Shown here piece by piece: positions 35,400 to 43,946 of a DNA stretch of 64,000 nucleotides. Where the stretch lies: positions 356,184 to 420,183 of the forward strand of contig NZ_SDHZ01000003.1 of NCBI RefSeq assembly GCF_004118675.1. The letters are read 5' to 3'. The position numbers and the translations under genes were made by a program. The notes under the pieces are model-generated. The model ran no database searches and was not told the DNA's origin. It saw nothing but the letters and a program-made list of their open reading frames with translations. Positions within the stretch are counted from its first letter, which is position 1; each line of letters begins with the position of its first letter. The stretch is from Filimonas effusa (lineage in GTDB: Bacteria > Bacteroidota > Bacteroidia > Chitinophagales > Chitinophagaceae).

Positions 35400-35431
35400 A
35401 CGGAAACTCTAATTCACAGAAAAGTTTCCGT
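35400..35431. promoter_or_regulatory. Inverted repeat upstream of tetR, candidate operator
   Basis: ACGGAAACT (35400-35408) is repeated in inverse as AGTTTCCGT (35423-35431), with 14 bases between. The half-sites are about two helical turns apart and lie 35 bases before the tetR ATG, in the divergent gap with DUF502. Autoregulation of the efflux operon by its TetR protein is likely. Confidence 0.5.
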
Positions 35432-35465
35432 AGTTTTATCCTATTCCCAAAAACATGCGGATAAT

Positions 35466-36080
35466 ATGAAGGAGAGAATACAGGAAAAAGCGGCAGAACT
35501 GTTTTTGCGTTTTGGCATCAGGAGTGTGACCATGGACGAGATAGCCAGCCAGTTAGGCATTTCGAAAAAGACTATTTACCAGTCGTTTGCGGACAAAGAC
35601 GAGCTGGTTACAGCGGTGTTTGAAGAAATGCTGAACAACAGTAAAAACGATTGTATCGTTGACAGGAGCAAGTCGGACAATGCCGTTCATGAACTATTTC
35701 TGGCGATGGACCTTATGGAGGATCTGTTCAAAACCATGAATCCTTATGTATTATATGACCTGGAGCGGTATCATCCGGCGGTTTTCGCCAAGTTCCTGGA
35801 GTTCAAGAACGGTTTTCTTTTACAGGCTGTAAAGGACAATCTTGAGTGGGGGATCAAGGAGGAGCTATACCGGCCGGAGATCAATGTAGACACCATCAGC
35901 CGGTATCGTATAGGTACAGCTATGATTTCGATGAACGTAGACGTTTTTCCCAATAACAAATTCAATGTGTTACAGGTAGAGCAACACCTGCTGTTGTTAT
36001 ATGCGTATGGCATTGCTTCTCCGAAGGGGATAAAGCTGATCCAGAAATACAATCAACAACGTGAACAAAAAAAAGCATAG
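35466..36080 (+). CDS. TetR family transcriptional regulator of the efflux operon
   Basis: 204 residues from ATG at 35466; the open frame upstream runs through the inverted repeat and lacks TetR similarity. HTH: ERIQEKAAELFLRFGIRSVTMDEIASQLGISKKTIYQSFADKDELV. The ligand-binding half is helical and divergent, as usual. Its stop is 4 bases before the ATG of the TolC-type gene, so it is the first gene of a TetR - TolC - MFP - RND operon and most likely its repressor. Confidence 0.92.
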   Translation: MKERIQEKAAELFLRFGIRSVTMDEIASQLGISKKTIYQSFADKDELVTAVFEEMLNNSKNDCIVDRSKSDNAVHELFLAMDLMEDLFKTMNPYVLYDLERYHPAVFAKFLEFKNGFLLQAVKDNLEWGIKEELYRPEINVDTISRYRIGTAMISMNVDVFPNNKFNVLQVEQHLLLLYAYGIASPKGIKLIQKYNQQREQKKA

Positions 36081-36084
36081 TTAT

Positions 36085-37437
36085 ATGATGCATTTGAAAG
36101 CCGGGGCTGCCTGGTTATTTTGTCTTTTTTACTTACCGGGCCTTCGTGCACAGGAAGCTCGGACGCCCCAGATCCATAGCTTCTCGTTACAGCAGGCGGC
36201 GGATTATGCGCAACAGCACAATGTTCAGGTGGTAAATGCGCTGCTTGATGTACAGATACAGAAGCAGTCGAACCGTGGCATTACCTCGCAGGCGCTTCCC
36301 AATCTCAGCGCCGAAGGATCTTACACCGATTATCTGAAGATACCTGTGACCGTTGTTCCCGCCGAGTTCTTTGGTGGTGCGCCCGGCACCTTTGCCCCGG
36401 TACAGTTTGGCACCAAACACAATGCCAGCGGCGCTGTGAATTTGCGCCAGGTATTATTCGACGGCCAGGTGTTTGTTGGTTTACAGGCGAGGAAGACCTC
36501 TATTGACCTGCTTACTACCCAGGCCGCTCTTACGGAAGAGAATATCCGTGCCAATGTATACAAGATCTATTACCAGCTGGTAGTGAGTAAAACACAGATA
36601 GCGCAGATCGACGCTAATATAGAGTTGCTGCAAAAGTTTGCGAATGACACCAGGATCATGCATGAAAACGGTTTTGCCGAGGAGCTGGATGCGAACAGGG
36701 CAAATGTTCAGCTGGCGAACATTCAAACGGAAAAAAGCAAAGTCCTCAACAGTGTTGCCAACGGATATCTTGCGCTTAAAGTGCTGATTGGCGTGCCTGC
36801 TCAAGACTCACTTGTACTTACCGACCCGATCACAGAAGATGAAATAAAAGCAGGCGCACTGGAATCGGGCATTTACAAATATACCAACAGGAAAGAGTTC
36901 CAGGCGATGCAACTCACAGAGCGGCTTAACGAATACGATATCAAGCGGCATAAGATGAGTTATATTCCCAGCCTCAACCTTAATGCAACGTATAGCAAAA
37001 TGGCAATGCGCACCAGCTTCGATCTTTTTGGAAAGGGAGAATGGTTTACCACATCTTATGTAGGATTAAGCTTATCGGTACCCATCTTCGATGGTTTCAG
37101 CAGGGCATCCAATATTCAAAAAGCCAAGCTGACATTGCAGCAAACGCAAAACCAGATGGCAACACTGCAGTTGTCAATAGACCAGGAGGTGATACAAGCA
37201 AGAAACGATTTCAAGACGGCTATACTGACCATTGATTTTCAAAAAGCCAATACCGGGCTGGCAGAAAAGGCGTATCAGCAAACGAAGAAGAAATTTGAGT
37301 CGGGTTTAGCATCGACAACAGACGTCACCACCGCTCAAACCGATTTACGAACTGCACAGAGCAATTATATTTCCGCGTTATACGACGCAGTCATTGCCCG
37401 TGTAAATTACCTCAAAGCCACAGGGCAATTAAAATAA
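36085..37437 (+). CDS. TolC-family outer-membrane efflux channel
   Basis: 450 residues from ATG at 36085 (a second ATG follows directly; the longer GTG start overlaps tetR). Signal peptide ends near LPGLRAQ. Two OEP repeats: the first half FSLQQAADYAQQHNVQVVNALLDVQIQKQSN to KVLIGV, the second ELNEYDIKRHKMSYIPSLNLNATYSK to VARVNYLKATGQL. The proteins trimerise into a channel across the outer membrane and periplasm. Middle gene of the RND operon, 22 bases before the adaptor. Confidence 0.93.
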   Translation: MMHLKAGAAWLFCLFYLPGLRAQEARTPQIHSFSLQQAADYAQQHNVQVVNALLDVQIQKQSNRGITSQALPNLSAEGSYTDYLKIPVTVVPAEFFGGAPGTFAPVQFGTKHNASGAVNLRQVLFDGQVFVGLQARKTSIDLLTTQAALTEENIRANVYKIYYQLVVSKTQIAQIDANIELLQKFANDTRIMHENGFAEELDANRANVQLANIQTEKSKVLNSVANGYLALKVLIGVPAQDSLVLTDPITEDEIKAGALESGIYKYTNRKEFQAMQLTERLNEYDIKRHKMSYIPSLNLNATYSKMAMRTSFDLFGKGEWFTTSYVGLSLSVPIFDGFSRASNIQKAKLTLQQTQNQMATLQLSIDQEVIQARNDFKTAILTIDFQKANTGLAEKAYQQTKKKFESGLASTTDVTTAQTDLRTAQSNYISALYDAVIARVNYLKATGQLK

Positions 37438-37459
37438 CCAGACCACACAATTCAAGTAT

Positions 37460-38605
37460 ATGCAGAAGTTAGTACACATAACATTATTCGCCTGTATGCT
37501 GGCAGCTATATCCTGCGGCAAGAAAACGACGCTGGACGAGAAGAAAGCCGAGCTGGAGAAATTGAAAAAGGAGCAGATCTCAGTGAACGATAAGGTTAGC
37601 AAGCTGGAAGCAGAGATCATTAAAATAGATCCTGCGGCGCTTCCTGAAAAGCCGAAACTGGTAGCATTGGAAGTAGTGAAGCCTGAAGCATTTACCCATT
37701 ATATAGATCTCCAGGGAACAGTTACCTCTGATGATATAGCCTGGGTTACCCCTCAAAACCAGGGTGGACAGGTGAAAGCTATTTATGTAAAGCAAGGAGA
37801 TTATGTAAAAAAGGGGCAGTTATTATTAAAACTTGATAACGAAGCTGCACGCACTCAACTGGGGCCTCTGGAGGTTCAGCTTGAAAACGCCAAGGACATG
37901 TTACGCCGGAGACAAAACCTTTGGGACCAGGGCATCGGTGCTGAAGTAGAACTTATTTCAGCCAAGACAGCTGTATCGAACCTTCAAAAGCAGATTGACG
38001 CCGTGAATGTATCGGTAGGGCAATATAATGTATATGCCCCTTCGAATGGCGTTGCTGAAACAGTAAGCATAAGAGTTGGAGAAACGTTCAATGCGGCGGG
38101 TGCAACGGTAAAAGGTATCCAGATCGTAAATACGGGAACCCTTAAGGTTAGCGCCAATGTTCCTGAAAATTACATTGGCCGTGTTAAGGAAGGCAGCACA
38201 GTATTGGTATCGTTTCCCGACCTCAATAAAAAGCTGAACGTTAAGGTAAGCGTAGTAGGCAAAACGATCGGCGCCACCACCCGTTCTTTTTATATAGAGG
38301 CAAAACTGCCGGGCGATCAGCAGTTAAAACCCAACCAGGTTGCATTGGTACAGTTACAGGATTATGCTGTCAACAACGCTATTACGGCTCCTGTTAATAC
38401 CATGCAATCGGATGATAAAGGCAAGTTTATTATGCTGGCGATACAAGAGCCTAACAAGCAATGGCGTGCGCGTAAGCGCACTGTAGTGCCCGGCGAGCTT
38501 TACGGCGATAAAATAGAAATAAAAAGCGGCCTGCAGCCTGGCGACCAGGTGGTAACTGATGGTTACCAGAGCTTGTACGAAGGACAGCTGTTAACCACCC
38601 ACTAA
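37460..38605 (+). CDS. RND efflux periplasmic adaptor (HlyD/MFP) lipoprotein
   Basis: 381 residues. Lipoprotein signal MQKLVHITLFACMLAAISC with lipid attachment at C19. A Lys/Glu coiled coil (KKAELEKLKKEQISVNDKVSKLEAEI) precedes the lipoyl/barrel-sandwich block (GGQVKAIYVKQGDYVKKGQLLLKLDN) and the helical hairpin; the second lipoyl half is APSNGVAETVSIRVGETFNAAGA. The beta-barrel and membrane-proximal domains complete the protein (GLQPGDQVVTDGYQSLYEGQLL). It links the RND pump to the TolC channel. Confidence 0.93.
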   Translation: MQKLVHITLFACMLAAISCGKKTTLDEKKAELEKLKKEQISVNDKVSKLEAEIIKIDPAALPEKPKLVALEVVKPEAFTHYIDLQGTVTSDDIAWVTPQNQGGQVKAIYVKQGDYVKKGQLLLKLDNEAARTQLGPLEVQLENAKDMLRRRQNLWDQGIGAEVELISAKTAVSNLQKQIDAVNVSVGQYNVYAPSNGVAETVSIRVGETFNAAGATVKGIQIVNTGTLKVSANVPENYIGRVKEGSTVLVSFPDLNKKLNVKVSVVGKTIGATTRSFYIEAKLPGDQQLKPNQVALVQLQDYAVNNAITAPVNTMQSDDKGKFIMLAIQEPNKQWRARKRTVVPGELYGDKIEIKSGLQPGDQVVTDGYQSLYEGQLLTTH

Positions 38606-38660
38606 CGCGTTAACGGAGATCATTTTTCCTTGCAGCACTCAACAATCAACTAATTCTCAA

Positions 38661-41600
38661 ATGAGCGCATTAGAAAATTTCACAGGTAAGTTTAAGGAGT
38701 TCAAGCCTACTTCCTGGAGCATTAAGAATAAGACCTCTATCTATCTGCTCATGATCATCGTGAGCCTGATAGGCGTTTTCCAGTTCGTTACGCTGCCTAA
38801 AGAGCAGTTTCCGGACATTGTGATCCCTACCATTTATGTATCGACGATTTACGTTGGTAATTCTCCCAAGGATATGGAAAACCTGGTAACGCGTCCTATA
38901 GAGAAACAAATCAAAGGCATTACCGGGGCCAAGATCAAGAAGTTCACCAGCACTTCCCAGCAGGATTATTCTGCCATCATGGTAGAATTTGATACAGATG
39001 TAAAAACGGATGTCGCCATTCAGAAAGTCAAGGATGCGATTGACAAAGCCAAGCAGGATCTTCCTACGGATCTAACGCAGGAGCCTACTGCATTGGAAGT
39101 TAGTATATCGGACCAGCCGGTAATGTATGTGAATATCAGCGGAGACTATGACCAGCAAAGGTTAAAGAAGTATGCCGATGATATGAAAGACAGGCTGGAG
39201 GACATTCCGCAGATCAACCGTGTTGACCTGGTGGGCGCTCCTGAGCGGGAGTTCCAGATCAATGTCGACAATTACCGTATGCAAAGCGCCAATATCACGT
39301 TTGATGATATTGCCAGCGCTGTGGCGCGTGAGAACGCAGACATTTCGGGTGGTTTACTTGACGTAGGCACCATGAAACGTAACCTGCAGCTGAAAGGGCA
39401 GTTCAAGACTTCTTTTGATATTGAAAAAGTAGTTTTAAGAAACACTGCCGGCAACCCTGTTTACCTGAAGGATATTGCCGTTATCAAAGACACCATAAAA
39501 GAACGGGAGAGCTATGCCCGTCTTGATGGCAAAAACGTTGTTACTTTAAACATCATCAAACGTTCGGGTGAAAACCTGATAGAGACCTCTGAAGATGTAA
39601 AAACAGCGGTAGAGGAAATGAAGGCAACTTCTTTTCCCAAAGATCTGAAAGTAGTAATTACAGGTGATTTAAGTATCAAGACCAAGAGCTCTTTCAATGA
39701 GCTTGTTAACTCGATCGTTATTGGTTTCATACTCGTATTAATCATTCTGATGTTCTTTATGGGTGTGGTGAACGCATTCTTTGTGGCGTTGTCTGTTCCA
39801 TTAAGTATGTTCGTCGCATTTATGTTCCTGCCGGGTGCAGACCTGATCGTAGGCGGGCATGTTACCCTCAACTTCATCGTGTTGTTCGCGTTGTTGTTTG
39901 GCCTGGGCATTATTGTAGACGACGCCATTGTGGTGATTGAAAACACACACCGTATATTCACGGAGAACAAGGGCAAGGTGGGTATACGACCTTCGGCGAT
40001 GGCTGCAGCCGGCGAGGTATTTGTGCCTGTACTTGCGGGAACGCTGACTACACTGGCGCCCTTCTTCCCGCTGTTGTTCTGGCCTGGCATCATCGGTAAG
40101 TTCATGATATATCTTCCTACGATGCTCATCTTTACATTGACCGCATCATTGGTAGTAGCATTTATCATGAACCCTGTATTTGCAGTAGATTTCATGAACC
40201 ATGTCGAGGGAGAGCATAAGGAGCCCAAGTCTGCGATCTTCAAGAAAAAAGGACTGTGGGCTGCCTTGATACTTGGTATCCTGCTTGATGTTGCGGGCGT
40301 TACATTCTGGGGCAACCTGCTGATCTTTATCGTAATATTATCGATCATCAACCGTTATGTGATACTGGATGCCATTCACAGCTTCCAGAACAGGGTGTTG
40401 CCGTGGATCATGAACCATTATGAAAACCTGTTACGCTGGGCGGTAAAAGGGTGGCGTCCGGCCTGGCTGGTGCTGGCGACTTTCGGGTTGCTGATATTTT
40501 CCTTCGTGTTCTTTGGAGCGCGCAAGGTGCCGGTAGTGTTCTTCCCATCAGGCGACCCCAACCAGATATATGTATATCTTAAATTGCCGGTAGGAACGAA
40601 TGTAGCGTATACCGACTCCATAACGAACATGCTGGAGAAACGGGTTTACAAGGTGCTGGGAATGGAAAACGGCAAAGCGAATCCTGTTGTTGAAAGTGTG
40701 ATCACGAACGTAGCAGTGGGCGCGAGCGACCCGAGCAGCGGCGACCGGAGCACCCGTTCGGAACTGGGGCGTATACAGGTTTCGTTTGTGGAATATGAGA
40801 AGCGTGAAGGTGTTAGAACCAAACCCATTCTCGATTCCATCAGGAGTGTGATGAAAGGGATACCTGGTGCGGAGATCTCTGTTGACCAGGAGGAGAACGG
40901 TCCACCTACCGATCCACCGGTAAACATAGAGGTAGCGAGCGAGGATTTCGATAATCTCATCAAAACATCTGTAGCCCTTAAGAACTACCTTGATTCGATA
41001 CAGGTGCCTGGCGTAGAAGAGCTGAAGATGGATGTAGACCTTCAGAATCCGGAGATCACACTTACGGTGGACAGGGAACGTGCACTTATAGAAGGCGTAT
41101 CTTCTTCACAGATAGGGCAACAGATAAGAACAGCCCTGTTTGGACGTGAGTTATCCAAAATAAAGGAAGGTAAAGAAGAATACAAGATACAGTTGCGCAA
41201 CCAGGAGTTACAGCGTAAGAACCTGCCCGACCTGTTGAATATGAAGATTTATTTCCGGGATATGGCTACAGGACAATCGAAAAGTGTTCCTATCAGTGCC
41301 CTGGTAAAAATAGACCTTACCAATACGCTGGGCAGTGTGAAAAGGAAGAACCAGAAGCGTGTGATCACTGTTCGTTCGAATGTGCTGAGTGGTTATACCC
41401 CTACGGGCGTAAACCAGGTGATCAAAACACATATAGAAAACTTTAAAGAAAAAGAAGACGGGGTTACCATTAAGCAAACCGGCGAAGGGGAGCAACAGGC
41501 AGAAACAGGTAATTTCCTTTTTGGAGCACTGATCGTAGCGCTGTTACTTATATTGCTGATACTGGTACTGCAGTTCAACTCTGTGAGTAAGGCGGTCATT

Positions 41601-42236
41601 ATCCTTACTGAAATCATCTTCAGTGTCATAGGGGTACTCTTAGGGTTCGCGCTCTTTGGAATGGAGGTATCGGTGGTCATGACAGGTGTGGGTATCCTGG
41701 GATTAGCGGGTATTGTAATTAAGAACGGTATCCTGGTGATAGAGTTCACGGAAGAGTTGCGCTCGCGCGGGCTGCGTACCAGGGAGGCCGTGATACAGGC
41801 CGGCAAGACACGTATTATACCGGTATTGCTGACGGCAGTAGCCGCCATCCTGGGCTTTATTCCGATAGCAGTAGGTTTCAACATTAACTTCATTACCTTA
41901 TTCTCCGATCTCAATCCGCATATTTTCTTCGGAGGAGATAACGTAGTGTTCTGGAAACCGCTGTGCTGGACAATTATTTTCGGATTAATTTTTGCGTTTT
42001 TTATGACCCTGATCATAGTGCCGAGTATGTATCTCATTGCGGAAAGATTGAGAAGGCCTATGCGCAGGATGTACGGAGGCACCTGGATATCGTTCCTTGG
42101 CATACCTCCGCTGACCGTTATTTTTCTTCTGTTAATGACTGTAACTTTAATAAAGCATCGCTTTGACAAAGAGCGTCGCCGCCGTAAGCTTGCAGGCAAG
42201 AAAGTTAATGAAGCCTTTATTGGCAGCTGGTTCTAG
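38661..42236 (+). CDS. RND-family efflux permease (AcrB/HAE1-like), enlarged
   Basis: 1191 residues, longer than the usual 1030-1060. AcrB-type features: VTLPKEQFPDIVIPTIYVSTIYVG region near the start, the TM4 proton-relay aspartates in GLGIIVDDAIVVIENTHRI, and LTTLAPFFPLLFWPGIIGKFM. Extra length comes from an insert of about 45 residues with two hydrophobic stretches (about 532-575: LWAALILGILLDVAGVTFW, LLIFIVILSIINRYVI) between TM6 and TM7, and a further hydrophobic segment near the C-terminus (WISFLGIPPLTVIFLLLMTV). The substrate may be drugs, bile-like amphiphiles or lipids; not readable here. Confidence 0.93.
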   Translation: MSALENFTGKFKEFKPTSWSIKNKTSIYLLMIIVSLIGVFQFVTLPKEQFPDIVIPTIYVSTIYVGNSPKDMENLVTRPIEKQIKGITGAKIKKFTSTSQQDYSAIMVEFDTDVKTDVAIQKVKDAIDKAKQDLPTDLTQEPTALEVSISDQPVMYVNISGDYDQQRLKKYADDMKDRLEDIPQINRVDLVGAPEREFQINVDNYRMQSANITFDDIASAVARENADISGGLLDVGTMKRNLQLKGQFKTSFDIEKVVLRNTAGNPVYLKDIAVIKDTIKERESYARLDGKNVVTLNIIKRSGENLIETSEDVKTAVEEMKATSFPKDLKVVITGDLSIKTKSSFNELVNSIVIGFILVLIILMFFMGVVNAFFVALSVPLSMFVAFMFLPGADLIVGGHVTLNFIVLFALLFGLGIIVDDAIVVIENTHRIFTENKGKVGIRPSAMAAAGEVFVPVLAGTLTTLAPFFPLLFWPGIIGKFMIYLPTMLIFTLTASLVVAFIMNPVFAVDFMNHVEGEHKEPKSAIFKKKGLWAALILGILLDVAGVTFWGNLLIFIVILSIINRYVILDAIHSFQNRVLPWIMNHYENLLRWAVKGWRPAWLVLATFGLLIFSFVFFGARKVPVVFFPSGDPNQIYVYLKLPVGTNVAYTDSITNMLEKRVYKVLGMENGKANPVVESVITNVAVGASDPSSGDRSTRSELGRIQVSFVEYEKREGVRTKPILDSIRSVMKGIPGAEISVDQEENGPPTDPPVNIEVASEDFDNLIKTSVALKNYLDSIQVPGVEELKMDVDLQNPEITLTVDRERALIEGVSSSQIGQQIRTALFGRELSKIKEGKEEYKIQLRNQELQRKNLPDLLNMKIYFRDMATGQSKSVPISALVKIDLTNTLGSVKRKNQKRVITVRSNVLSGYTPTGVNQVIKTHIENFKEKEDGVTIKQTGEGEQQAETGNFLFGALIVALLLILLILVLQFNSVSKAVIILTEIIFSVIGVLLGFALFGMEVSVVMTGVGILGLAGIVIKNGILVIEFTEELRSRGLRTREAVIQAGKTRIIPVLLTAVAAILGFIPIAVGFNINFITLFSDLNPHIFFGGDNVVFWKPLCWTIIFGLIFAFFMTLIIVPSMYLIAERLRRPMRRMYGGTWISFLGIPPLTVIFLLLMTVTLIKHRFDKERRRRKLAGKKVNEAFIGSWF

Positions 42237-42258
42237 CCTTTCTATGGTTGCAGAAAAG

Positions 42259-42289
42259 AATAGGGCGCTTTAAAGGCGCCCTATTTTAT
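42259..42289 (+). terminator. Intrinsic terminator of the RND efflux operon
   Basis: AATAGGGCGC (42259-42268) pairs with GCGCCCTATT (42276-42285), 7-base loop, then a T-rich tail. It lies 22 bases after the permease stop codon. Confidence 0.88.
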
Positions 42290-42492
42290 TTATATAATTC
42301 ACTAAAGCATTTCAATTACAGGAAGCCTACTAATTCCCCTTGCTTTTGTATTCCGGCAGGCAGTATTTTCTACGCGAAATACGAAGCCGTTTCAAAGCCA
42401 AAATGGCATTTTACAGAGAATCCATATTTTGACTGCTACTGCATCAGATATAAGATAATGCTTTACCTTCGCGCAGTAATTCAATACCTGAT

Positions 42493-42867
42493 TTGAAACA
42501 AACATTACTCATATTAATGATCGCGGGAATGCTGCTTCAGCAGTTCAGCAAACTGTTTGTTATGGCGGGCTTTGAACTCAAACGCGATTACATTGCTAAA
42601 AACCTTTGCGTTAAAAGGAATATCCCCAATAATAAATGCAAGGGCAACTGTCATTTAAAAAAGAAGCTGGCAGAGGAACAGGAAAAGCAGCAGGACAGCG
42701 AGTCGCAGCAAGCCGGCATGGAATACTTCGTTCCTTATTTACCTGTTGTTACCGATGCAATCACTTTTCATCTTGTTGACGAAGTGCAACAATACAGTAC
42801 TACCAATACGGCCAAGCATCGTTTTCTTTTACTTAAGGGTATTTTTCATCCGCCCCGATACGCATAA
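42493..42867 (+). CDS. Small exported cysteine-containing protein, first gene of putative copper locus
   Basis: 124 residues with a TTG start at 42493, the only start that includes the whole hydrophobic leader (TLLILMIAGMLLQQFSKLFVMAGF). The segment after the leader holds C39, C49 and C53 followed by H54 (NLCVKRNIPNNKCKGNCHLKKKL), then a Glu/Gln-rich stretch. I recall this small family as typical of Bacteroidota and lacking a name. The Cys-x9-Cys-x3-Cys-His pattern and its position ahead of a copper-receptor-like gene suggest metal binding at the membrane (inference). A weak -7-like TACCTTCG lies at 42463-42470. Confidence 0.7.
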   Translation: MKQTLLILMIAGMLLQQFSKLFVMAGFELKRDYIAKNLCVKRNIPNNKCKGNCHLKKKLAEEQEKQQDSESQQAGMEYFVPYLPVVTDAITFHLVDEVQQYSTTNTAKHRFLLLKGIFHPPRYA

Positions 42868-43083
42868 TTACTCTTTATCCATCTTTACGGAATTAGGAAT
42901 ACACGGTCTCATGAATATGAGCAGTTATGCTATGCGCAGGCTGCCTGTTCTGTATGATTGAATAAGACCCGGTGTATCTCATCAACATTATTCACACATC
43001 ATGCAAGCTATTTGTGCAACCATGCAACAGCTTGTTATACCTGGCATTGCCGGCCGGAATGCCATTCTTTCAATACTATTACA

Positions 43084-43935
43084 ATGCAATTAAAGAATAA
43101 AATAACCTATCCCTTGCTCGCCCTGTTTGTTAGCCTGTTCGCTCTCTCCTGCAGCAAGGATAGCAGTACCCCCGACACCAACGAAACAGCGGATCTGCAA
43201 CAAGTGATCACCCTCAGCAACGATACACATGAACTGGAGCTATACACCGCCAACGGATCATTTTATAGTGGCTACAATGAGATATTTTTGCGTATTAAAA
43301 ACAAAGACGGGTCTTTTGTAAACAATGCTTCAGTAACCTGGGTCCCTACCATGCAGATGGCGAGCATGCGTCATTCCTGTCCTTATTCGGCGGTAGCCAA
43401 AACGTCGAATACCCACTCGCTTTACGGAGGTTCTATAATATTCCAGATGGCCAGTAACGATGCCGAGCATTGGGAGCTTGCTATTTCCTACACCATCGAT
43501 GGCCAGCCTTATACAGCGTTGGGCCGTATTATGGTAAGAGAAGCCACCAAACGTACCATCAATGTTTTCCGGGGAACGGATAATGTTAACTACATACTGG
43601 CGCTTGTTGCACCGGCCAAACCACAGGTAGCGCAGAATGTGATGTCTGCTGTGCTGTATAAGGCAGAAGGTATGAGCGGCTATACTGTTGTTAATAATTT
43701 CAAAGTAAAGATAGATCCGCGTATGCCCGGAATGAATAATCACTCCTCTCCCAACAACCGTGATCTTGTGCAAGCAGCTGCCGGTGGTTTATATGAAGGC
43801 CTATTAAGCTTAACCATGACCGGTTACTGGAAAATAAACCTGCAGCTGGAAGATGCTTCGGGCAATGTTCTGAAAGGGGAAAAAGTAACAGAGGCCAATG
43901 AAAGCAGCAGTATCTATTTTGAAATAGAATTCTAA
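43084..43935 (+). CDS. Lipoprotein with Met/His/Cys cluster, putative metal-binding
   Basis: 283 residues from ATG at 43084, which gives a clean lipoprotein signal (MQLKNKITYPLLALFVSLFALSC); the frame opens 42 codons earlier but that part has no protein character. After a Ser/Thr/Asp linker come Ig-like beta segments. A striking cluster WVPTMQMASMRHSCPYS (M90, M92, M95, H97, C99) looks like a soft-metal site; it recalls the Met/His-bearing region of FixH/YtkA-like domains. It ends 11 bases before the TonB receptor ATG and is surely co-transcribed with it. Confidence 0.75.
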   Translation: MQLKNKITYPLLALFVSLFALSCSKDSSTPDTNETADLQQVITLSNDTHELELYTANGSFYSGYNEIFLRIKNKDGSFVNNASVTWVPTMQMASMRHSCPYSAVAKTSNTHSLYGGSIIFQMASNDAEHWELAISYTIDGQPYTALGRIMVREATKRTINVFRGTDNVNYILALVAPAKPQVAQNVMSAVLYKAEGMSGYTVVNNFKVKIDPRMPGMNNHSSPNNRDLVQAAAGGLYEGLLSLTMTGYWKINLQLEDASGNVLKGEKVTEANESSSIYFEIEF

Positions 43936-43946
43936 GTCCGCGAAAG

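Noticed and set aside
39512..40351. 279-codon minus-strand frame within the RND permease
   Set aside because: Shadow of the permease; low-complexity Thr/Asn/Ile content and no start context.
42248..42496. 82-codon open frame after the RND permease
   Set aside because: It starts inside the intrinsic terminator and has no recognisable domain or conserved-looking sequence.
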